A stretch of 64,000 bases of DNA from Silene conica (taxonomy: Eukaryota > Streptophyta > Magnoliopsida > Caryophyllales > Caryophyllaceae). Position numbers and translations under genes: made by a program. This document shows, piece by piece, positions 44,049 through 54,906 of the stretch (positions within the stretch are counted from its first letter, which is position 1; each line of letters opens with the position of its first letter). The notes beneath the pieces were generated by a model. It was given only the letters and a program-made list of their open reading frames with translations, did no database searches and was not told where the DNA came from. The stretch covers positions 16,125,001 through 16,189,000 of the forward strand of contig CM055318.2 in NCBI GenBank assembly GCA_029255685.2. Reading direction: 5' to 3'.

Positions 44049-44126
44049 TGCAATGGGATTCGAACCCACGACCACTCGAACTCACGACCACAAGGAAGAT
44101 ATTTAATGGATGCACCATTGAGCCAC
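44049..44126 (-). other. tRNA-like sequence inside the CACTA element
   Basis: On the minus strand, A-box-like TGGCTCAATGG (44125-44115) and the B box GGTTCGAATCC (44066-44056) are ~50 bases apart, with a CCCA beyond. It does not fold as a full tRNA by eye and lacks a clear acceptor stem, so a tRNA relic or SINE head is more likely than a gene. Confidence 0.5.
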
Positions 44127-44465
44127 AAGATATTTACTGTGGATTTATTGAGATAACATTTAATTATCTACTGTTTATCAATATTTGGGGTCGCAAAAAA
44201 CCGTCTTTTAAACCAATTTTTTTAAAGTTTGGGGTAGCGGCTGCTACCCCATCCTCTAAGGTGGGTTCGCCCATGTCTATGACACCACTCTCATTTACAC
44301 CCGGTGTCTTTGATATATTTAAGTAGATATTGATAATTATTTTTTAAAGAATGTGTTAGGCGGTGGATTATGGTAAGTTAAGAGATAGAGGTATGCATGT
44401 ATTACTCGGTGAATCTAGTAGAATTAATTAAACAATATATTATTTAAGATTAATTTATTATTATT

Positions 44466-44690
44466 AGTTATTAAAGAAATTGAAAATTAAAATATAGGAA
44501 ACCGGATTCAGGAGGACAGGTTTCTTAGTTATTAAATAAAATGGAAATTAAAATATAGGAAATCGGATTCAGGAGGACAGGTTTCTTAGTTATTAAATAA
44601 ATTGGAAATTAAAATATAGGAAACCGGATTCAGGAGGACAGGTTTCTTAGTTACAATATAGGAAACCGGATTTTGAAGGACATGTTTCTT
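44466..44690 (+). repeat. 61-bp tandem repeat in the CACTA element
   Basis: AATATAGGAAACCGGATTCA or a close variant begins at 44491, 44552, 44613 and 44655; the first three are 61 bases apart and the last unit is shortened. Each contains GGAGGACAGGTTTCTTAGTT. Confidence 0.9.
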
Positions 44691-45692
44691 ATTTAAACAT
44701 TGCAAACTAGTTATATAAAATCACCGGTGTCTTACGTTAAGAAATCTGTTATAAAAACAACAGGTGTCTTTTAATTGATGTCTTAGGCCTTTTTTGTAGT
44801 AGTGACTTTTGGATGCTAGTCTATGCCTTAAGTTGGCCGCTGAGTCTAGTGTCTTGCTGATTGGCAGATCCATGCCTTAAGTTGGCCTCTGAGTCCTTGC
44901 TTGCTGAATGTTTTGGTATTAGGTTATGTCTTAAGTTGACCGCTGAACCTTTTACTTGCTGAACTTATCTGTTTGCCTCGAGTTGGTACGTGTCAGATAT
45001 AGTTATTGATAAGGATGAGTAAATGTATATTTGTTTGAGTTATGGTTTGATCATCCAAGGCATTGGGTGACTCTTAGTTCGGTTTCATAAATAGTTGGAT
45101 TGAAAGACCCCCCGACTGGGTAACCAGTAGGGAAACCGGCTCTCCTTCCTAACGGTTTATGAAGTTGGTTGAGAGCCGTGCACCAGAGTTGGCATGTTTT
45201 TATGAGATCAATCGATGAGATGTTTATGCTTCACATGTTGATATATGTTGGAGTATTCTGTATTGTTTTATGTGTTACGTGTTGTCACAAAAGGTGGCTA
45301 GGAGAACTCTAGTCACTCCCCACTGATTGTGGCGTACATGTTTTCATGTATGTAGGTACATGCAGGTTGGAGCAGGGTACGAGAGGGCTAGCGAGTGATG
45401 ATCCTGTTGTCATCATATGACTTACCTTTATATCGCCTAGCTAGACTCTTAGACTTCTGTTACTTTCGTTTTGGGGCCTGTAGTATAGGGATGTTCCATC
45501 CCAGGCTGATGTACATATTTGTTTTGATACTTAGAACTGTTACTTATCTATTTTGGTTTTATTCCAGTTTTAGTATCTGTTTCAGTTTAAGACTTCTCGC
45601 ATGTCGTTTAGTTTACCTTAAAAAGTTTTAATTCCGCTGCATTTTTAGTACTTTTTTATGTTTAAATTTCCGCTTTCGCGAGGGGTTTTACA

Positions 45693-46330
45693 CTGACAGA
45701 GGTGGTGAATATGAGGGTCATCCTTTAAAGAAATATTGTGAAGAAAATGGCATTATCCATGAAATCACCGCCCCTTTCACACATCAACAAAACGGAATAG
45801 CCGAAAGGAAAAAACAGGTCCTTGAAAGACATGATGAATGATATGCTTATTAGTTCTGGTATGCCTACTAACATGTGGGGCGAGGCCATTCTCTCTGCTT
45901 GTTTTGTGCTTAACAGGGTTCCACACAAAAAAATTGGATTGGACTCCGTATGGACTCTGGAAATGTCACAAGCCCAATCTTCATTACCTCAAAGTGTGAG
46001 AGTGTTTAGGAAAGATTGGAATACCTGCATGTCAAAGAAGCAAAATTGGACCAAAAACAATCGACGGTATTTTTATTGGTTATGCTTCTAACAGCGCAAC
46101 ATACAGGTTTATTTTAAAAGATGGTTCAAGTTTTGGTTCTATTAAAGAATCAAGAGATGTTGTCTTTTTTGAGAATATTTTTCCGATGAAAACTAACCAT
46201 GAACCTCGTTTGCCTTCTGTTTCCGCTTCTACTAATGATGTTTCTCCTAGTGTAGTGCTTGAACCGAGAAGAAGCAAAAGGCCAAGAATCAAAAAAAATT
46301 TGGCCCAGATTTTGTCGCTCATTTAACAGA
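45693..46330 (+). pseudogene. Copia integrase, 3' half, frameshifted
   Basis: Resumes after the solo LTR with DRGGEYEGH (second catalytic Asp), ENGIIHEITAP and HQQNGIAERK (catalytic Glu). The frame shifts near 45815 and continues as MMNDMLISSGMPTNMWGEAI and LNRVPHKKIG. Another shift lies in 46040-46090, after which the SNSATYRFILK-like C-terminal region is only partly readable. Confidence 0.8.
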
Positions 46331-46334
46331 AAAG

Positions 46335-47360
46335 GTGCATCTTGATGGGGAAGACATATGCTCTTTCATTTTGGAAAATGATCCTAGGACTTACAAGGAA
46401 GCCATGAACTCTATTGATACTACTTTTTGGCTTGAAGCAATAAACAGTGAGATAGACTCCATCAAAGGTAACAATACTTGGATTCTCACCGATCTACCTA
46501 GAGGGTGTAAGCCTCTATATAACAAATGAGTATTTAAAAGGAAGTTAAAGCCAGATGGGTCAATCGACAAATATAAAGCCAGGTTGGTTGTTTGCGGTAA
46601 TCGACAAACAAAAGGTTTGGATTTCTTTGACACTTACTCTCCCGTTACTAAGGTTGCTACTATTAGAGCTTTAATCGCATTAGCCTCTACATGATATATT
46701 TGTACGTCAAATGGATGTTAAGACAGCTTTTTTGAACGGAGATTTGAACGAAGAAATTTATATGAAGCAACCAGAGGGTTGTATAGTTCCGGGACAAGAA
46801 GATAAGGTATGTAAACTGGTTAGATCACTGTATGGCCTAAAACAAGCTCCGAAACAATGGTATGCCAAATTTCACCAAACTATTACTTCTTATGGTTTTC
46901 ATGTGAATGATTCAGATGCTTGTGTTTATGCCAAAAGTGACAAAGATGGATGTGTCATCATATGTTTATATGTTGATGACATGCTCATTTTTGGCACTAA
47001 TATGGTTGTGATCAATGACACCAAATCTTTCTTAAGTTCCCGTTTTGATATGAAAGACCTAGGTGGGCCGACGTTATTCTTGGTATAAAATAACTAGGAC
47101 CAAATGGGGTTTGAGTTTGGACCAATCACATTATGTTGAGAAAATTCTTAAAAGGTTTGACTGTTTTGATTGTCCAGTCAAAACCCCATATGATCCTAGT
47201 ATACACCTAAAAAAGAATGGAGGTGTTAGCGTAAACCAAGAAGAATATGCTAAAATAATTGGCAGCGTCATGTTTTTAATGAATTATACAAGACCAGGCA
47301 TTGCTTATGTGGTAAGTCGTCTTAGCAGGTATACACATAGCCCTAATCAGACACACTAGA
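46335..47360 (+). pseudogene. Copia reverse transcriptase, broken
   Basis: Starts with MHLDGEDICSFI and EAINSEIDSIKGNNTW. A TGA at 46528 replaces a Trp codon; a second stop sits near 46693. The core has MDVKTAFLNGDLNEEIYMKQ, SLYGLKQAPKQWY and the catalytic LYVDDMLIFG (near 46970). A frameshift near 47065-47090 precedes the thumb region (SHYVEKILKRFDC, GSVMFLMNYTRPGIAY). It is not functional as it stands. Confidence 0.88.
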
Positions 47361-47878
47361 ACACTTTATTTAGACTTCTAAAATATCTTAGGGGAACGAT
47401 GGATTTGGGTTTACATTTTTCAAAATCCCCATGCATTTTAGAAGGTTTTTGTGATGCTAATTGGGTGTCTGATAATGATGAGATTCATTCTTCTAGTGGT
47501 TATGTGTTTACTTTGGCTAGTGGTGCTATTTCTTGTAAATCTTCTAAACAAAGTTGTATTGCAAAATCTACAATGGAATATGAATTTATTGCTTTAGAAT
47601 TGGCAGGTCAGGAAGCCGAATGGCTAAGGAACCTGTTAGCAGACATTCCATTGTGGGGGAGACCGGCTCCATCAGTTTCAATGCATTGTGATTCTCAAGC
47701 GGCCATTGGCGTGGCAGACAATCAAGCTTACAACGGAAAAAGGAGACACATACGCTTGAGACATGCCATAGTGAGGAATCTGATCAGAAATAATGTGATA
47801 TCACTGGATTATGTAAATCGGAGAGGAATATTAGGAGTGAGGATCTCATGTTGTAATACTATTGGGAGTGAATCGTGA
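47361..47878 (+). pseudogene. Copia RNase H region
   Basis: [42 protein letters not shown] (Ser-Glu-Tyr family motif) and [12 protein letters not shown] give the three acidic sites; [16 protein letters not shown] closes the domain. It is open from 47399 to 47878. The GAGGATCTCATGTTGTAATA segment repeats at 47841 and 47930 after it. Confidence 0.88.
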
Positions 47879-48449
47879 CGGGGCTCCCCCACTTGGGTTT
47901 ACCAAGTTCAATGGGTCAAACGAAGTCATGAGGATCTCATGTTGTAATACTACTACCATTCTTGTTATAATAAAGTGATGTAGTATCTTTTATTTATGCA
48001 TTTTGTTGCATTATGGTTTATCTGTCATGTGAGGAAGGCTGAGCTAAGCTCTTAATAAGTCCATAGTCCTTTTTTAAGGGTGGTTTGTGACAGTCAAACT
48101 TGATGGACTTACCTATGTGAATGTGGGGGAAATGTCCTACCCCCTATGAGGTCTTTAGGCTTTAAGACCTCTAGAGTGTTCACGAGAACCCAGGTACGCG
48201 AGGGGCGCCGTCTTATGACATTTCGCGAGAACGAACACAGATTCGAATGCAGGTTTGTGCGCAACTATCTCTGTATACAACCCACTGTGGAGAATCCAAA
48301 GCTTTCGTGCAACTCGACACGGCTGTAGCAGGTAATGTATGCACTGGGTGACAATTCAATTCTGTTGGAACATTTTCATCTTAAGACTTACGTTCCGTTG
48401 CCTTATATCAGCTATTCCTTTTCTCTTCTTTTTGAATCATGTGGGGGAT

Positions 48450-49042
48450 TATTAGAAGTACTGCTTCAAAAGAAGCTTACTTATCCCACATTGGTAGAAT
48501 ACATAAGAATTTTGTAGTTTATAAGTGAACTAGGGTGTGATACTACTAATATGTGTAGTAGTGAGGGGACACCGTCACCACACACGCGCGCGCACCGGGC
48601 TCTGGGCTCTGGTAGAGCATCCGTATTGATTGCTGCAATTTCCTGGGTTGAATAATCAGTCTTCCAAACTAATTATTGTACATTCACCACACTGATTGTG
48701 CAGATTACTATTCTGGGTTGAATACCACACTATTTTGCCATTTCAGAAACACACAACATCTATTCTCCTCTCTTTCTCTCTGCAATACATTTCAAACTCG
48801 TCCCTAAAATATTCTAGCTGATATTCTGGCAACGTTCTCTTAGTAGTTCTCAATCTGAGTCTTCGTCATACACCTTAGGCTCGAAAGTTGTGTAACCCTG
48901 GGGTTGGTTGCCTAAAGGCCGTGTGTATTGAGCGAGGCAAGTTCAACTTTAGGGCAGTGATTTTGATCACGCAACGACATCTTATTTCCAAGTTCTGTAA
49001 GTTCGTTTTGTTTACTGTTTAAGTATAGCTATACCGCCTACA
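48450..49042 (+). repeat. 3' LTR of the Copia element (593 bp)
   Basis: Begins TATTAGAAGTACTGCTTC (first bases altered from TGTTGG) and ends CGCCTACA. It carries ~120 extra bases around 48620-48765 with a repeated TTCTGGGTTGAATA segment. Many substitutions against the 5' LTR show an old insertion. Confidence 0.9.
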
Positions 49043-49047
49043 GAGAT

Positions 49048-49802
49048 ATTGTAACAGACAGAATAATGCATGATATGTACTATTCATGCTTTACCGATAC
49101 TAAGATTGACTTCTATTATTTCTATTTAGTTAATCTCTCCCTTAAATCTTCAAGGCAACCATATAGAAAGCATGAATTAATATAGTAATTTATTATTATT
49201 CGAAAGAGTAAGCATGAATATAGGCAACTAATACTTGATTAAGAAGACAAGTAATGATATAAGGACTTAAGGAGTACTATGTATGTACTGGTTAATTAAT
49301 TAACAATTAACAAAAAGTATTAAAGGAGGCATTATCAACGGCTATGCAGTATGCACAACGCGGAGGATTTAGCATTAATGATTAGGCATGGAACCGTGCG
49401 TTTAGGCCTCTTTCAAACTTGTGTTAATTAGGTGTCAACTCTGTCAAGACCTGAGACGTGCAACCAAGGCGTTCATCGCCATGTATTTTTTTTAAACGAT
49501 GAATAAGGATGATCCTGGATTTACATATGGATGGCAATTTTTTTGTTGGTACATACGAGGGGGAGATTCCAAAAATTAAACATATGCACGATATATAGAA
49601 ATAAAACAAAATGAAATATAATGGTGCGTGTGCATAATTCGGGTATCGCTGATGTTCACTCTTGTACTACTTTGCTTAAGAGTAGCAGCTTCCAATCTTC
49701 CATAACATTAGTGAACGACTACACAGTGCACACATAAGGGTGCGTGTGCATAATTCGGTTTGGATCGAAATTATAAGACCCTCGCTTATCCAAAAACCTT
49801 TA
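49048..49802. other. Intergenic spacer right of the Copia element
   Basis: No gene. GGTGCGTGTGCATAATTCGG occurs twice, at ~49622 and ~49739, as a 117-base-spaced direct repeat. Confidence 0.5.
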
Positions 49803-50876
49803 GAGCATCCTCAACCATGAGGATTGCTCTACTTGAAAAGTTGAGGAAAAGCAAAAGAGGGTGTCCAACAATGAATATTGATCCTCACATAATTGAGGAA
49901 GAGAGCATTGTGCTAAATATTGAGGATTGAAACGCTGCACGAGAAGGAGAAGAAAATTGGTTTTTTTTATTTTGATGATGTCATGGAGTGGATGATGAAT
50001 TATTTAGTTATTATTTTGTTAAGTAAATTTTATTTGTTTAAATATTTGATATGTAATTGATTTTTTTGAAAAAAATAATAATGCCATAATTTTTATTTTA
50101 TTTTTCTCTACAATTAGGTAGTAATATTTGACATATTTTTTCTTCTCTTCCATTTTTTATTTTATTTACTCTATTAGATATCGTTTTCTAACGCACATTT
50201 AAGAAATTGTATAAGAAATGCAATGCCACATCAAGTGTTAAGAGCAAATCTTTGAAAACATTTGGCAAAAATTTGGCAACCTCAATTAGTGTTGTAGTAT
50301 TTTGTTTTTCAACGGTCTTTAATTTATTGTATTTCCTTTATCGTTTTATGCATTTTTGTATTTAATTAAATTTATGTAATATTCGAAAGTAGCCGTTTGA
50401 TTAAATTGACTGAGTTATTATTTTGTTATAGTTTGAATTCACAATTTAACTATTTAAATTATCAACGACTATATTGTCCTTCTTACCAACGGCTATATTG
50501 TCATCAACTCTCTATTTAAATTTTTGAGTTATTGTAAAAAAAAAGTTATGGAGCTTATAACAATAATTAATAAGCTCAATAATTGTCTTGGAGAAAAACG
50601 GTTTCCTATTTTTTATAATAAAATCGAAATCAAATAATTATCGAGTTGAAAACCCGAATAAATTACAAAAATAATTTTTTGATGTAAAAATGTGTGGGGT
50701 AGGTTAAAGTAAGAGAGATATATGATGAAAGAGAGTAATGAGGAATAAGTGTAAATTATTGTTGGAAGAATATTTTGATTGTAAATTGAAAAGTTGAGGA
50801 ATAATGAGGTGGATGAGTGAGAAGTGATTAGAGAGAGTGAGATGAGGAGGAGTATGGTGTATGGTTGGAGATGGTC
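49803..50876. mobile_element. PIF/Harbinger-like non-autonomous element, 1074 bp
   Basis: Left end GAGCATCCTCAACCAT and right end, read inward, GACCATCTCCAACCAT match at 13 of 16 positions, flanked by the 3-bp duplication TTA (49800-49802 and 50877-50879). Ends and TTA target suit Harbinger. No transposase; AT-rich interior. Confidence 0.78.
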
Positions 50877-50879
50877 TTA

Positions 50880-51255
50880 ACAAAACATTACCAAGTAAAC
50901 AAGGGTGTTATAATCTCGATTTCTCGAGAAAGTATATATCATAACAACGAATAAAAATACAAGCGAACCAACTCATAAAACGGCTTTACATCGACACGAC
51001 AAAACCAACTAAATAAATTACTATCCATTCTAAGTGTACGACGACTCCTAGCCTCTATCAATCCGGATCCCAACTCCTGAGCCAACATCCACAACAACAA
51101 GCATCCAAATTATAACATGCTAGACACAATGACACAATGGGTAATACCCGCCTCTATAAGGGGTCTTATGGGGGATCCCTCTTGTTTAAAGGATCCTTAG
51201 TGAGACAATACTTTAGACTCTAGCCCGTATACTTGACCTAGTAAGACTAATTAGA
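50880..51255 (-). repeat. Possible LTR fragment
   Basis: AAGGGTGTTATAATCTCGA, read in reverse, resembles the start of a plant Gypsy LTR (TATAACACCC), followed by ~330 bases with no ORF. Evidence is weak. Confidence 0.25.
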
Positions 51256-52232
51256 GGATTATACAACCAGATGTATACAATCTATACATTGGTAGAATAG
51301 ATTTCGAGCTTTATAACAAATAATTTGAGCTTAAGTATATATTTTACGAGTTTTATTGAAAATAATCTTAGCGTCTTTGTAAAAAAAAATGTAAATCAAA
51401 AAATTATATTGAAATTCAAAAACATACATATAAAACCCAAGATTTTAATTTTAACTAAAAAATTATGGTGCAAAAAAAAGTTGTTAAAAACTCGAAAAGA
51501 ATTACATATAAGCTCAATTAGATTTGTATTAGATGTACGATCCTCATATACATTTAGATGTATAATCCTACTTGTATAGCAAGACCTAGAAGTTTTTGCT
51601 AAAGTGATGCTCAAAACGGAAGTAATTAACAAAATGGTGTTCGTTTGAAACTATTTACCAAAAATAGTTCCACATCTCCATTTTTTATTTTTCTTTTTTT
51701 TAAAAAAAAAAAATTCGCAAACATGTCGCTGTCTCAGACAGCAACCAGTTACTGAGCAAAATAGGCAGAAACAGACAGAATTTGCAGAAATATAGGAACT
51801 TTTTGCTTAAATCGGGTTTAAATACAAACTATTTAACAAAATATCGTTGATTTCAAACTAATTACCAAAAATGGTTCCACGTCATTATTTCTACTTTTTT
51901 TTTATTTTCCAGAAAATAGAACTTGTAGCTGTCCTAGACCACAAATAGGATTATAAATCCAGATATATATGAGCATCGTACATCTAATACAAATCTAATT
52001 GAGCTTATATGTAATTCTTTTCGAGCTTTTAACAATTTTTTCTTGCCCTATAATTTTTTAATGTTAAAATTAAAATCTTTGGGTTTTATATGTATTATTT
52101 TTGAGTTTCAATATAATGTTTTGATTTACAATTTTTTTTCAATAAAACTCGTAAAATATATACATAAGCTCAAATTCTTTGTTATAAAGCTCGAAATCTA
52201 TACTATCAGATGTACATCTGGTTGTATAATCC
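51256..52232. mobile_element. Fold-back element: two inverted ~300-bp MITE copies around a 375-bp spacer
   Basis: The arm 51256-51575 is the reverse complement of 51951-52232 with scattered differences. Outer ends read GGATTATACAACCAGATGTA. Each arm's inner border also reads GGATTATA(C/A)A when turned around, so each arm looks like a complete element with its own inverted ends. No target duplication. The spacer has a duplicated TTACCAAAAATxGTTCCAC segment (51657 and 51865). Confidence 0.75.
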
Positions 52233-53074
52233 TTTAATTGCATTTTTTCCCTCCAAACTTATAATACATCATTTCCATTGAAAATTAATACGAGTAGTTC
52301 CTAAGATAACTCCTAAAATGTAACACTTTATAAAAAAAATCTAAATTCATTTCCTCATTCTCAAAAATTATATATTCTCAATGGTTTTTAAGTTCTACTT
52401 AGGCGATTAAATCATTAAATGGTACTTTTTCCTTTTTCGAATAATCTACCCATTTTATTAAAATACTACATTCACATATTCAAGAAATGGGTAGATCCTA
52501 TTAAAACAGAGAATGTACTAATATGTACCTTGCAACTATAAATTGTTTTTGACATTTTAAATGTGGCACATAAACTTTAGAGAAACGGTATCTTAATAGC
52601 GTTATTGAAAGACCTCTACAATGGAGGGAGCTATTTAATTTCTATTTTCAATGTCATGTCTCCTACAAACTTAGTGGAAGACTGTCTTTCAAAGACATGT
52701 GAACTATCTAATAATCTTACATAGTTAAATGTATCATGTGGAATAATTAAATGATAGCCCTATGACGGAAATTATATTTATTGCAACATATAAATGAAAT
52801 TATTGTTATTAGCAATATCGTCTATAAAATAAACATAATTTTAAAATCTCATATAAATATTTTGTTCGCAACGTTATTTTGTTAGCTCGGTTGAGTTCCT
52901 CGACTGGGCCAAACCTATCTCATCCTTTTGGAAGAGTGGTGAAAATCAATGACTTACGCCGAAGAAAAATAATGCCCCAAATTATAAAGTCAACTACTTT
53001 ATTCATCTCTTGAAACACGAAAAATACTTCACTTTCGTAAAAGAAAAAAATTCAACCTTGGTATCGACGATTAA
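52233..53074. other. Intergenic, AT-rich
   Basis: No ORF, tRNA or clear element was seen. Confidence 0.4.
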
Positions 53075-53083
53075 AAAAGAAAT

Positions 53084-53635
53084 GGGATATTCTACATGGT
53101 ACCCCTCAATTTTTTGACTTTCTACATGGTACCCCTACACTTTTTAAAACATACATGGTACCCCTAATTGTTGTCATTATCACTACGTATACCCCTAAAC
53201 TTTATTTTCCATCAATTAAACTCATTTTTAAGCTTTATGTGATAACTTTAACGCGTAAGGAAGCTTGCCATTTATTATCACATGACATAAGTACTCTATT
53301 AGGCTCAATATCAATCTCGATCCTAATATTTATAGATATGTATGGGCTAAAAAAAAGGCGAAGGAAAAATTATTGATCTTTGCTAAACTATCACGTCCAA
53401 AGAATGAATATTAATTCTAATAGAGTCCTTGTGTCATGAGATGATAAATGTCAAGTTTGGTTATGCGCCTAAGTAATTATTTAACGCTTAAAAATGAGTT
53501 TAATTGACGGAAAATAAAGTTTAGGGGTACACGTTGTGATAATGACAACAATTAGGGGTACCATGTATGTTTTAAAAAGTGTAGGGGTACCATATAGAAA
53601 GTCGAAAAATTGAGGGGTACCATGTAGAATATCCC
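53084..53635. mobile_element. Mutator-type MITE/fold-back, 552 bp, exact 9-bp TSD
   Basis: Inverted ends of about 150 bp start GGGATATTCTACATGGTACC and contain three to four ACATGGTACCCCT units each. The exact 9-bp duplication AAAAGAAAT lies at 53075-53083 and 53636-53644. Long inverted ends and a 9-bp target are the Mutator pattern. Non-coding. Confidence 0.88.
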
Positions 53636-53644
53636 AAAAGAAAT

Positions 53645-54085
53645 TTACCAAGGAATCTTCCACGTCCTACAAATAGAGCAACATCGTTGGCTTCCCTTAT
53701 TCTGAGCAATGTGAGATTGGATTTGGGAAATCTTCTACCGCATTGTAGTCTCAATATGAGTCACACCTTCGACCAAAGTTAGAATACGTGTTAAAACATT
53801 CTTAACGGCTTTTTGTACCATCGCCATTAGAATAAAAATATATTATCTCGTATTTTCAATAACTCCCCTTTTCTTTTTCGTCTATGCACAATACTCCCTC
53901 TACTTTCTTTTTTTTGTAAAGTTTTATATTTATTTTTAATTACCCCACCTAATAACAGAACTACAACTCATCCACAACAATATTTATTTAACGTAATTGT
54001 TAAATCCAACACGGCATTTTACTACATCCAACACAAATTTACAAATTATATCAATTTTGCCCCTCCCATTTCACCTATACAATAA
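53645..54085. other. Intergenic with a lone Stowaway-like end
   Basis: TACTCCCTCTACTTTC at ~53891 resembles a Stowaway left end, but no partner end was found nearby. Otherwise nothing. Confidence 0.35.
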
Positions 54086-54906
54086 AGGCTTGTTTGGTTA
54101 CCCCTTTAATTCATGGAAGTCCATCCCAAGAATTACAATTTTCCAAAGTTGTTTGGTTACCCCATAAATAGAAAAATGGAGAAACTCAAACTTCCCCATG
54201 AGTTCTAATTCCCGAATGATGTGGGAAGTTAATGACCGATCCCCACCTCGTTATGTTGTACTTCCCACATCTTATTATAGTAAAAATGACTTTTTTACCC
54301 TTATAATATACTCAAAAAACGTCTGATAATATTTTTTTTTACCTCAAACCACTATTTTTACCCTAAAGCTCAATTCATCCCAAAAGAAAGTCTGATTATC
54401 TTCCACTCCCAAAAGAAAGCACTATACTTTACCTACCAAATTTCACGGCTTGTTAACTCCTAATTAGTCGAACTAGTAATATCTCAGAACTTTTACTAGA
54501 GTTTTAAATAAACTTTCAGTTTGAGCGTTTTTTTTTCCTGAACAATGATGATAATGTAATTCGGAAAGATTTTTTTTAAAAATTATGTTCAATTTCTTTT
54601 ATGCTGGTGGTGTAATTTGGTTGAGTTCATATGGACGGTAAGACAATATCAACTACTTCATAAGTAAAGTTATACAAAATAGTTTTGTTTTTAATAAAGG
54701 GCATAATGGTATTTGTAAACAAAATCATGGGAATTAGATTGATACTATCAAACAAGATATGAGAATTCAATTCATGGAAAGTGTGAATTCCCTTAGGTCA
54801 ACCAAACAATTTTTGTAAAATCATTGGAACTTGATATGGGAATTAAATTCCCTGGATGTGCAACTTCATACGGAAAGTTAATTCCTGGATGAACCAAACA
54901 AGCCCT
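54086..54906. mobile_element. MITE with AGGCTTGTTTGGTT ends, 821 bp
   Basis: Left AGGCTTGTTTGGTT and right AACCAAACAAGCCCT are inverted repeats. Interior GGGAATTxAATTC-type palindromes echo the element at 22194-22636. No target duplication could be fixed. Confidence 0.6.

Larger units (their letters stand above)
43785..44804. mobile_element. Non-autonomous CACTA element, 1020 bp
   Basis: Perfect 19-bp inverted ends CACTACTACAAAAAAGGCC with the 3-bp duplication ACT (43782-43784 and 44805-44807), both diagnostic for CACTA/En-Spm. Subterminal repeats of the ACxGGTGTCTTTGG type sit near both ends. No transposase. The interior has a tRNA-like patch and a 61-bp tandem repeat. Confidence 0.93.
43430..44960 (+). 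repeat. ATGCCTTAAGxTGGCCTCTG repeat series, interrupted by the CACTA element
   Basis: About six copies lie between 43435 and 43775 and three more after the insertion (44823, 44872, 44926), 50-110 bases apart with diverged spacers. Coding was not found. Confidence 0.85.
41782..45692 (+). mobile_element. Solo LTR, Gypsy-like, 3.9 kb (2.9 kb without the nested CACTA)
   Basis: Starts TGTAACATCCCG and ends GGGGTTTTACA, bounded by the exact 5-bp duplication CTGAC (41777-41781 and 45693-45697). There is no second LTR or internal domain, so it is a recombined solo LTR. TGTAACAxCCC starts and 3-kb length suit plant Gypsy chromoviruses, but the family is inferred. Inside are five palindrome clusters (42740-43130), nine ATGCCTTAAGxTGGCCTCTG repeats (43430-44960) and a duplicated GACCCCCCGxxTGGGTAACC block (43288 and 45103). 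Confidence 0.83.
39535..49042 (+). mobile_element. Degenerate Ty1/Copia retrotransposon, 9.5 kb, with nested insertions
   Basis: Two LTRs (39535-40007, 48450-49042) are flanked by the 5-bp duplication GAGAT (39530-39534 and 49043-49047). Internal order is gag, protease, integrase, reverse transcriptase, RNase H, which is Copia. A purine tract GTGGGGGAT lies directly before the 3' LTR. No standard initiator-Met primer site is obvious after the 5' LTR. All coding parts carry frameshifts or stops. A solo LTR of another family (41782-45692) splits the integrase, so the Copia core without it is about 5.6 kb. Confidence 0.93.

Noticed and set aside
43430-44960. CRISPR-like appearance of regularly spaced ATGCCTTAAGxTGGCCTCTG repeats
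   Set aside because: Plant nuclear LTR context, diverged repeats and spacers of uneven length; no cas genes. It is a repeat series inside an LTR.
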